From DATAWZ01 sp036266975 (lineage in GTDB: Bacteria; Actinomycetota; Thermoleophilia; Solirubrobacterales; Solirubrobacteraceae): a DNA stretch of 19,196 bases. This document shows, in pieces, positions 7,716-13,880 of the stretch; within the stretch, counting starts at the first letter, position 1, and each line of letters opens with the position of its first letter. Position numbers and translations under genes: made by a program. The notes below the pieces were generated by a model. That model was not told where the DNA came from, did not search any database, and saw only the letters and a program-made list of their open reading frames with translations. The stretch spans positions 1-19,196 of the forward strand of contig DATAWZ010000240.1 of assembly GCA_036266975.1 (NCBI GenBank), written 5' to 3'.

Positions 7716-8879
7716 GTGGATTTCGACCTCCCCGAGGAGATGAAGCTGTTCCGCGCGACCGTCCGGGACTGGGTCGAGCGGGAGGCGCCGAAGGCGTGGG
7801 CGCGGGAGCTTGAGGCCCGCGAGGCCGACTACCCGTTCGAGTTGTGGGAGAAGATGACCCGGGCCGGGTTCCACGGCCTGGCCGTCCCGGAGGAGTACGG
7901 TGGGCAGGGGGGCGATCTGCTCGCCCAGGTCGAGCTCGGACGAGGCCTCGCGCGCTCGCTCGGCGGGCTCACGTGGGTGTGGGCGATCACGTCGTTCGCC
8001 GGCGCGCGGGCGATCACGATGATGGGCCGCGAGGAGCAGCGCGAGCGCTTCCTGCCCGCGATCGCCCGCGGCGAGCTGCGCTTCTCGATCGGCTTCACCG
8101 AGCCCGGCGGCGGGACCGATGTGCTCGGCGCGCTGCGTACGAGCGCCCGCCGGGTCGACGGAGGGTGGGTGCTGAGCGGCAACAAGACGTGGTGCTCCTC
8201 GGCGCACGTCGCGGATTACGTGTTGCTCCTGGCACGTACAACGCACGGGGAGGCCAAGGCGCACCGGGGCTTATCCCTATTCCTCCTCCCGACGGCCGCA
8301 CAGGGAGTCAGCATCCATCCGCTCGCCAAGCTCGGCATGCGCGCGATCGGCGCGAGCGACGTCGGCCTGGACGACGTGTTCGTCGAGGATGCGCTGCTGC
8401 TCGGCGCGGCCGATGAGGCGTGGTACGCGCTGCTGCCCACGCTCAACACCGAGCGCACGCTCGTGGCCTCGTTCTGCCTGGGGATCCTCGACGGCGTCCT
8501 GGAGGACGCGCTCGCCTACGTCAGGGACCGGCAGGCGTTCGGGCGGGCGATCGGCGAGTTTCAGATCCTGCAGCACTACATCGCCGACATCGCGATGCAG
8601 CGCGCCCAGGTCGAGTTGATGGTCTACCACGCCGCCTGGCTTCAGAGCCTGGACCGGCCCGCGCACCTGGAGACGACGATGACCAAGGTCGTCGCCTCCG
8701 AGGCGGCGGTGAGCGCGGCGGATCGCGGGATCCAGATCCTCGGCGGGATGGGCTACTCGGCCGAGACCGACATGCAGCGCTACTGGCGCGACGCGCGGCT
8801 GTGGCCGATCGGGCCGATCACCAACGAGATGGCCCGCAACGTGATCGCCGAGCAGCTCGGCCTGCCGCGTTCGTTCTGA
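7716..8879 (+). CDS. Acyl-CoA dehydrogenase
   Basis: A 387-residue protein of the usual acyl-CoA dehydrogenase length. It has an N-terminal helical domain with PEEYGGQGGD (58-67), a middle beta domain with GFTEPGGGTDVLG (126-138) and LSGNKTWCSSA (153-163), and a C-terminal four-helix domain with DRQAFGRAIGEFQ (271-283), GIQILGGMGYS (338-348) and MQRYWRDAR (353-361). It transfers electrons from acyl-CoA to FAD and then to ETF. At the place where short- and medium-chain enzymes carry the catalytic Glu (YEGT) this protein has IGPITNE, without the Glu. A Glu occurs instead in LNTERTLVA (E246), the position used in isovaleryl- and long-chain acyl-CoA dehydrogenases. GTG 7716 is chosen because MDFDLPEEMKLFR is the standard family start; upstream codons are not conserved. 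The next gene starts 19 bp downstream. Confidence 0.9.
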   Translation: MDFDLPEEMKLFRATVRDWVEREAPKAWARELEAREADYPFELWEKMTRAGFHGLAVPEEYGGQGGDLLAQVELGRGLARSLGGLTWVWAITSFAGARAITMMGREEQRERFLPAIARGELRFSIGFTEPGGGTDVLGALRTSARRVDGGWVLSGNKTWCSSAHVADYVLLLARTTHGEAKAHRGLSLFLLPTAAQGVSIHPLAKLGMRAIGASDVGLDDVFVEDALLLGAADEAWYALLPTLNTERTLVASFCLGILDGVLEDALAYVRDRQAFGRAIGEFQILQHYIADIAMQRAQVELMVYHAAWLQSLDRPAHLETTMTKVVASEAAVSAADRGIQILGGMGYSAETDMQRYWRDARLWPIGPITNEMARNVIAEQLGLPRSF

Positions 8880-8898
8880 GTCGGGGTACGGTTGGTCG

Positions 8899-10053
8899 AT
8901 GGCGGCCACCAGCGATGCCACCCTTCAGGCCCGCACCCGGGCGGCCCTACGCGATCAGGGCGTGGCGGCGGACGGCGATCTGCGCGTCGCGCTGGCCGGC
9001 GCGAGCGACGCGCTGCGCGAGCGCATCGGCGCGCGGCCGGGCACCGAGCAAGCGGCGCACGACTGTCGCGCGCTGCTCGAGCTGACCGAGCTGCGCGAGG
9101 AGCTCGCCGAACGCTCGCTGCAGGACCGTCTGCGCGCGCTCACCCGCATCCACGACGCGCTCGGGCGGCTGCGCGCGCTCGGGTCGGTCACGGGCCTGAT
9201 CGAACGGACGCCGCGCGTGCTCGCCGAGGCGTGCGGGTTCGACCGCACGGTCGTCTTCCGCGTCGACGGCGCGGTGCTGCGCGCCGAGTCCTTCCACGTC
9301 GCCGGCGACCCCGAGCGCGCGCAGGAGCTGCTCGAGTTCAGCCGCGCGCACCCCGCGCAGCTGCGGGAGCAGATCCTCGAGCGCGAGATGATCCGCCGGC
9401 GCACGGCGATGGTGGTCCGCGACGCGATGAACCACCCCCACACCTACAAGCCGCTCGTGCGTCCGTACGGCACCTATGCGTACGTCGCCGCGCCGGTCAT
9501 GCCGCAGGGCCGGGTGATCGGCTTCCTGCACGCCGACAAGGGGCTGCAGCGCCCGGAGGACCCCGATGCGGTCGACGAGCTCGACCGCGACGCGCTGTGG
9601 GCTTTCGCCGAGGGCTTCGGGTACGCGCTGGAGCGGATGCAGCTCGTCGAGCGGCTGCGCGCCCAGGGCGAGCAGGTCCGCCGCCTGATGGCGCAGGCCG
9701 ACACGCTCGTCTCCGAGTGGGTCGACGCCCGCATCGAGCTCGTCGCCGAGCCCGGCGAGGGGCTGGCCGCCTCGCGCGCGGCCGCCGCGCTGCTGCCCGA
9801 GCCGGCGCGGGCGCTCGAGCGCGTCCTCTCCCGGCGCGAGCTCGAGGTCCTGGCGCTCGTCGCCAGCGGGGCGACCAACGGGCAGATCGCCGACCGCCTC
9901 GTCATCACCGAGGGGACGGCCAAGGCCCACGTCAAGCGGATCCTGCGCAAGCTCGGCGCGGGCAACCGGGTCGAGGCGGCGACCCACTACCTACGCGCGA
10001 TGGGCCCCGGCCCCTCGGACCTACGCGCGATGGGCCCCGGCCCCTCGGCGTAG
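8899..10053 (+). CDS. GAF-domain LuxR-family transcriptional regulator
   Basis: This is a 384-residue regulator. Residues 1-92 are Ala/Arg-rich and helical with a likely coiled coil at 55-92 (ELTELREELAERSLQ). Residues about 95-250 form a GAF-like sensor domain (ACGFDRTVVFRVDGAVLRAE, then YGTYAYVAAPVMPQGRVIGF, then LHADKG). Residues 309-367 are a LuxR/FixJ-type helix-turn-helix (LSRRELEVLALVASGATNGQ, then IADRL, then EGTAKAHVKRILRKLGA). There is no phosphoacceptor receiver domain, so the signal is probably a small ligand bound by the GAF domain. The ATG at 8899 follows a GGGG run at 8883-8886 and lies 19 bp after the acyl-CoA dehydrogenase stop, so it is likely in the same mRNA and may control this operon and the divergent aidB unit. 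The last ten residues duplicate the preceding ten because of a 30-bp tandem repeat. Confidence 0.88.
   Translation: MAATSDATLQARTRAALRDQGVAADGDLRVALAGASDALRERIGARPGTEQAAHDCRALLELTELREELAERSLQDRLRALTRIHDALGRLRALGSVTGLIERTPRVLAEACGFDRTVVFRVDGAVLRAESFHVAGDPERAQELLEFSRAHPAQLREQILEREMIRRRTAMVVRDAMNHPHTYKPLVRPYGTYAYVAAPVMPQGRVIGFLHADKGLQRPEDPDAVDELDRDALWAFAEGFGYALERMQLVERLRAQGEQVRRLMAQADTLVSEWVDARIELVAEPGEGLAASRAAAALLPEPARALERVLSRRELEVLALVASGATNGQIADRLVITEGTAKAHVKRILRKLGAGNRVEAATHYLRAMGPGPSDLRAMGPGPSA
9991..10050 (+). repeat. 30-bp in-frame tandem duplication at the 3' end of the LuxR gene
   Basis: Units 9991-10020 and 10021-10050 agree at 28 of 30 positions; only the last two bases differ (AC versus CG). 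Each unit encodes LRAMGPGPS plus one residue, so the protein gains exactly ten residues and the frame is kept. The near identity suggests a recent duplication, probably by slippage between the GGGCCCCGG and GCCCC runs. The first unit is the natural continuation of the last HTH helix (HYLRAM), so the second copy is the likely addition. Confidence 0.9.
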
Positions 10054-10074
10054 CGCCTCGCGCCGGCGGCGAGG

Positions 10075-10240
10075 GTTGCTGCCTTGACCGCGCGTGGGCC
10101 GGATGGGGGGCGCGGCTGGGGCGTGGGGGGCGTGGCGGCGGATGGTTGCTCCCTTGACCACGCGGGCCGGACGCGGAAGCACGCCCGGGGCGTGAGTGCG
10201 CGTGGCTGCGGACGGATGCTCCCTTGACCACGCGCGGACC
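10075..10240. repeat. Three imperfect intergenic repeats with exact 70-bp period
   Basis: A core TGCTCCCTTGACCACGCG is identical at 10147-10164 and 10217-10234. A version with two substitutions occurs at 10077-10094, so all three start 70 bp apart. The bases between cores are also partly alike (a GG-GCGTG block, then GTGGC-GCGGA just before the next core), so this is a degenerate 70-bp tandem repeat and not unique spacers. Unit 2 contains a short palindrome, CACGCCCGGGGCGTG (180 bp into the 10000s: 10180-10194). The block fills the space between the convergent LuxR and surface-protein genes, where it may act as a bidirectional terminator, protein-binding array or extragenic repeat family. No U-rich tail is visible. 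Confidence 0.8.
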
Positions 10241-10274
10241 CGATAAGCGAGCACGGCCAGCGCCGCCCGCCCGG

Positions 10275-12593
10275 TCAGCCCCGGCGCAGCTCAACCGACG
10301 CGGTGCGCACGACCGCGCCCGCGACGGTCACGGTGACCGTCACACGTAGCCGGCGGTGCTTGGCCAGCAGGGCGCGGCCGCGGGCGTTGAGCGCCGGCGA
10401 GACCCGCCGGTTCGACCCCGGCGCGAGCGCGTACGCGCCTCGCGCGATCGCGACTCGGCTGCGGCCGAAGGGCGCGGCGACGGTGACGGTCGCGTGCGCG
10501 CAGGGCGTCGACCCGGTCGAGCAGGTCAGGGTGACAGCGACGCGCCGCCCGGCGGCGCGGACCGCGTCGACCCGGACCGTCGAGCCGTAGATGACCGCCA
10601 CGCCGCCGCGGGGCGCGTTCACCGCGCGGAATCCGCCCGCGACCCTCGCGAACGCACCGACCTGGGTCCCCGTGGCGGGGATCGGGACAAACTCGCTGCC
10701 CGCCGCCGGCGGAGTCGTCGCGGTGAACACCGGCGCGAGCGTCCCGCCCTCGTGCAGCGTCGACGGCGCGCCGACCTCGAGCACCCCGAGGCTCGTGGGG
10801 CTCGCGATCATCGGCGCGAGCGTGCCGTCGGCGGCGTTGGTGAACGTCGAGCCGCCGCCGAGCGAGTAGATCGCGCCGGGCGCGATCGTCACCGTGCCGT
10901 CGTTGGTCGTCGTGGTGCCGTGCACCTGGGCGAGCGTTCCGCTCGCGACCGTGGCCGTCGCGCCGTGATCGATCTGCAGCGGAACCGAGAGCAGGTTGGC
11001 CGTCCGCGCGGCGCTGGTGGCGCCGGAGAGGAACGCGCCGTCGTCGCGTAGGGCGCCGTCGGAGAGGCTCGCCGCGCCGAGCCCGGTCCCGTCGAGCGCG
11101 AGCGTGCCCTCGTCGGGGACGGTCTGGCCGCTCAGGCTCAGCGCCGCGGCCTCGACGGTGACCGTCTGCCCGGGGGAGATCGTGCCGGCGAGCGTGTCCG
11201 CGCCGCCGTCGAAGGTGAAGTGCCCGGTGGGGGCGAGGTCGTCGAGCGTTGCGCCCTCGAGCAGGTAGACCGGGTTGCCGGACTGCACGCCGCTCTGGCT
11301 GAACGTCGTCGGTTGGCCGTTGCCGCTCATCGACACGATCCCGTCGTTCGCGAGCGTTCCGTCGTTGGAGAGCGCCCCGCCGGTCGTTTCGAGCCCGCCG
11401 GTGCGCTCGACGGCGACGCTGCCCTGGTTCTCGAAGGTCGTCCCCTGGTCGGCGTCGAGCAGGCTGCTCGCGATGTCGACTTCTCCGCCGGGCGCATTCA
11501 CGAGCGGCGTGCGTAAGGCGATCTCCGGCTCGGGCGTGGTCTTGCCGCTCACGTCCAGGGTCGCGTTGTTGACGATCGATCCGTCCTGCACGATCGTCGC
11601 CGGACCGCTCGCGCCGCCGAAGGCGGTGCCGGTCAGCACGAGGGTGCCGTCGTTGGTCAGCGTCTGGCCGGCGAGGTCGAGCGTCGTCGCGGTCCCCGGG
11701 TCGAAGTCCGCGCCGATCACCGTCACGGTCTGACCGGCCGGGATCGTGCCGGTGAGCGCGTTGTCCTGCGAGTCGATCGTGAACTGACCGGCCCCGCTGA
11801 GGTCGTGCAGCGCCGCGCCGTTCACGCCGACGCCGCTGCCGCTGACCGTACCCTCCTGCGTCCACACCGAGCCGGTGTTCGCGATCGAGGTGGCCCCGTC
11901 GGCCTCAACCGTGCCCGCGTTGGTGAACGATCCCTCGAAGTCCAGGAAGCTGCCGCTGCGCACGTCGATCGTGCCGTCGTTGACCCAGGTCTCGGGCTGC
12001 TCGAACTCGAGCCCGCCGCTGATGAGGTCGACGAGGCTGCCCGCCGCGTTGTCCACGCTCGCCTCGATCTGGTTGTTCTCGCCGAGCGCGTCGGCCTGCA
12101 CCTGGATCTCGCCCTCGTTGGTGACCGTGGAGTCGCCGCCGAGGGTCGCACCGCCGCCCGAGAACCCGTCGACGCCCGCGGCTCCGCCGCTGGTGGCGTC
12201 GAGCTTGAGCAGCCCCTCGGGCGCGATCGTCGTGCCGTCGGCGACGTCGAGCTCGGTGCCGAGCGCAGGCTCGCCACCCGACAGGTAGCTCTCGCCTTCG
12301 ATGTCGAGCGTGACGAACTCACTGGCGCTCTCACCGATCGTCAGCGAGTGCACCGCGAACGTGCCCGTCGCCCCGAGCGGCGCGACCGTCACCGTGTAGG
12401 ACGCGCCGGTGCCCGGCAGGCACACGTCGTCGCTCGCTCCCGGAACGGTGCCGGTGCTCCAGTTCGCCGCCGTCGTCCACAGCCCGTCGTTGCCGGCGCC
12501 CGTCCAGCTGTCGGTGCACGCCTGCGCGGCGGCGGCGCTCAGCGCGAAGAGCGCAAGGGTCAGCAGGGCGCCCAGGAGCGTCCGGTGTCTCAT
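10275..12593 (-). CDS. Secreted beta-solenoid-like surface protein
   Basis: A 772-residue protein with a Sec signal peptide at about 1-25 (basic MRHR, hydrophobic LLGALLTLALFALSAAAA, cut after AQA). After it comes WTGAGNDGLWTTAANWSTGT (30-49), the W-G-G-W-ANW-P-DDV module that opens many autotransporter-like and adhesin beta-helix proteins. Residues about 80-620 are short Gly/Thr/Asp-rich turns with repeated TN-GT or NDGT steps (205, 224, 314, 410, 564), as expected for a right-handed solenoid. A larger duplication is visible: 258-330 and 446-510 share GA-L-DL---G-FT-D, then GTI--GQTVTV, then LSGQT and DGTL-L-GT. The C-terminal 100 residues (about 676-772) form a basic, Val/Thr-rich beta domain with two Cys (691, 698). 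No TM anchor, LPXTG or beta-barrel is seen, so it is secreted or bound non-covalently. CCTTCC at 12601-12606 (GGAAGG on the coding strand) is a good ribosome binding site 7 nt before the ATG. Confidence 0.8.
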   Translation of the reverse strand: MRHRTLLGALLTLALFALSAAAAQACTDSWTGAGNDGLWTTAANWSTGTVPGASDDVCLPGTGASYTVTVAPLGATGTFAVHSLTIGESASEFVTLDIEGESYLSGGEPALGTELDVADGTTIAPEGLLKLDATSGGAAGVDGFSGGGATLGGDSTVTNEGEIQVQADALGENNQIEASVDNAAGSLVDLISGGLEFEQPETWVNDGTIDVRSGSFLDFEGSFTNAGTVEADGATSIANTGSVWTQEGTVSGSGVGVNGAALHDLSGAGQFTIDSQDNALTGTIPAGQTVTVIGADFDPGTATTLDLAGQTLTNDGTLVLTGTAFGGASGPATIVQDGSIVNNATLDVSGKTTPEPEIALRTPLVNAPGGEVDIASSLLDADQGTTFENQGSVAVERTGGLETTGGALSNDGTLANDGIVSMSGNGQPTTFSQSGVQSGNPVYLLEGATLDDLAPTGHFTFDGGADTLAGTISPGQTVTVEAAALSLSGQTVPDEGTLALDGTGLGAASLSDGALRDDGAFLSGATSAARTANLLSVPLQIDHGATATVASGTLAQVHGTTTTNDGTVTIAPGAIYSLGGGSTFTNAADGTLAPMIASPTSLGVLEVGAPSTLHEGGTLAPVFTATTPPAAGSEFVPIPATGTQVGAFARVAGGFRAVNAPRGGVAVIYGSTVRVDAVRAAGRRVAVTLTCSTGSTPCAHATVTVAAPFGRSRVAIARGAYALAPGSNRRVSPALNARGRALLAKHRRLRVTVTVTVAGAVVRTASVELRRG

Positions 12594-12683
12594 GACGGAT
12601 CCTTCCGTTTGCGGAGCGGGTCCCGCGTGCGCGGCCCGGCTGCTAGTGGTGCAAACGACCGGGAGTGGTGAAAGTGACTGCCT
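12594..12683 (-). promoter_or_regulatory. Leader of the surface-protein gene
   Basis: The 90 bp between the SDR stop and the surface-protein start hold its ribosome binding site and two related boxes on the coding strand, TTTCACCACT and TTTGCACCACT, about 18 bp apart. They could be a regulator site or a chance repeat. No clear terminator follows the SDR, so read-through into the surface-protein gene is possible. Confidence 0.3.
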
Positions 12684-13703
12684 TTACCAGTGCACGCCGC
12701 GCGTCGCGCGCGCGAAGGCCTGGCCGACCGGGCCGACCGTCTCGTCCGCACCGGGAGGCGCTGGCGTCGTGTCACCGCGCGCCGCGCGGGAGTCGGGGAA
12801 CATCGAGTAGCCCCGATAGCGCACGGCGTCCATCAGCTGCGGCGTGATCGCGTCGGCCACCGAGGCGAGGTGGCCGAAGGGCGAGCCCAGCCGCCGCGGG
12901 CGATGGATGATCGCCCGCGCGATCGTGTCCGCCGCCTCCTCAGGCGTGAGCGTGGGGAAGCGATCGTAGAGCTTGGTCGGGCTGATCATCGGCGTGCGCA
13001 CCAGGGGCATGTGCACCGTGGTGAAGCGGATGTTGTCGCCGTGCACCTCGGCCTGGACCGCGTCCGACCACGTGTCGAGCGCCGCCTTGGAGGCGATGTA
13101 GCCGGCGAAGCGCGGCACGCGCGTCTGGACCCCGACGGAGGAGATGTTGATGATGTGGCCCGAGCGCCGCTCGCGCATCGTCGGCAGCAGGCGCAGGATC
13201 AGCCGGATCGCGGCGAAGTAGTTGAGCTGCATCGTGCGCTCGAAGTCGTGGAAGCGGTCGTAGGAGAGCGCGATCGAGCGCCGGATCGAGCGCCCGGCGT
13301 TGTTGACGAGCACGTCGACCTGGCCGTGACGGCGAATGGCCTCGTCGGCCATCTCGTCGATCGCCTCCATGTCGGTCAGGTCGCACGGGATGACGTCGGC
13401 ACGTCCGCCGACCGCCTCGACCGCAGCCTTCTCCTCCTCGAGCTTCGCCAGCGTGCGTGCGACGAGTACGATGATCCCTCCGGCGGCGCCGATCTGGCGC
13501 GCGGCGGCCGCGCCGATCCCCGAGGAGCCGCCCGTGATCAGCACGACGCGGTCCTTGACCGCGTCCTCGAGTGAGCCGCCGCGCACGCGGTCGACCAGCG
13601 CGAACGGATCGGCGGCGATCGCGATCGGACGGTTGGCGAGCTTGCTTGCCGCGTTCGCCGGGGCGGTCACGAGCCTGCGCAGCTGCTTGCCTGCGGGTGC
13701 CAT
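12684..13703 (-). CDS. Short-chain dehydrogenase like the C-terminal half of fatty acyl-CoA reductases
   Basis: A 339-residue classical SDR. The NAD(P)-binding motif is TGGSSGIG (57-64), followed by ARTLAKLEE, DLTD (108-111), NNAGRS (134-139), N161, NISS (186-189) and the catalytic YIASK (Tyr202, Lys206). The cofactor-binding Arg after strand 2 (VART, R83) suggests NADPH. The leader ADPFALVDRVRGGSLEDAV and the stretches SYDRFHDFERTMQLNYF and HMPLVRTPMI are those of the reductase half of mycobacterial-type fatty acyl-CoA reductases, which make aldehydes or alcohols for wax and ether lipids. The other half of such two-domain enzymes is absent here, so this is a stand-alone version. ATG 13703 is chosen because conservation starts shortly after it; the frame is open to 13790 but the added residues are low-complexity. 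An AT-rich box (TATTGT on the coding strand, near 13740) could be its -10 element. Confidence 0.85.
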   Translation of the reverse strand: MAPAGKQLRRLVTAPANAASKLANRPIAIAADPFALVDRVRGGSLEDAVKDRVVLITGGSSGIGAAAARQIGAAGGIIVLVARTLAKLEEEKAAVEAVGGRADVIPCDLTDMEAIDEMADEAIRRHGQVDVLVNNAGRSIRRSIALSYDRFHDFERTMQLNYFAAIRLILRLLPTMRERRSGHIINISSVGVQTRVPRFAGYIASKAALDTWSDAVQAEVHGDNIRFTTVHMPLVRTPMISPTKLYDRFPTLTPEEAADTIARAIIHRPRRLGSPFGHLASVADAITPQLMDAVRYRGYSMFPDSRAARGDTTPAPPGADETVGPVGQAFARATRGVHW

Positions 13704-13819
13704 GTGGACTCTTCTCGTCGTGGGCCTTACCGGCGCCACAATAGAGGCGCTCGCCGCCCGGCGCACGCTTGGACTTGCCGGCGAACCCACCGGGATGGCT
13801 GGAGGGCCATGTAAGGGTT

Positions 13820-13855
13820 CACGACATAATTAGGGCAAGCGGTAATTCTGTCGTG
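13820..13855. promoter_or_regulatory. 12+12 bp inverted repeat in the SDR/arylsulfotransferase intergenic region
   Basis: Left arm CACGACATAATT (13820-13831) and right arm AATTCTGTCGTG (13844-13855) are inverted copies with 11 of 12 matches, separated by 12 bp. The element is much more AT-rich than its surroundings and contains CATAAT (13825-13830), a near-consensus -10 on the plus strand. It lies between divergent genes, 25 bp upstream of the GTG at 13881. This is what a dimeric repressor's operator over a promoter looks like. A stem-loop in the 5' leader of the rightward mRNA is the alternative. Confidence 0.6.
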
Positions 13856-13880
13856 GACCCCAAAGCGCAGGAACGGGTTC

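Noticed and set aside
8947..9987. A 346-codon minus-strand frame opposite the LuxR regulator
   Set aside because: It is antisense to a well-supported GAF and helix-turn-helix protein and has no motif of its own.
10075..10240. CRISPR array suggested by regular repeat spacing
   Set aside because: There are only three cores, the repeats are imperfect, and the intervening sequences resemble one another instead of being unique. No cas genes are nearby.
10291..11865. A 524-codon frame on the same strand as the surface protein
   Set aside because: It is extremely Arg-rich and is a +1 shadow of the Thr/Gly-rich solenoid coding frame.
12519..12593. Lipoprotein lipobox at the surface-protein signal peptide (AQAC)
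   Set aside because: The -3 position is not Leu or similar, so AQA-C fits an ordinary signal peptidase I site better than a lipoprotein site.
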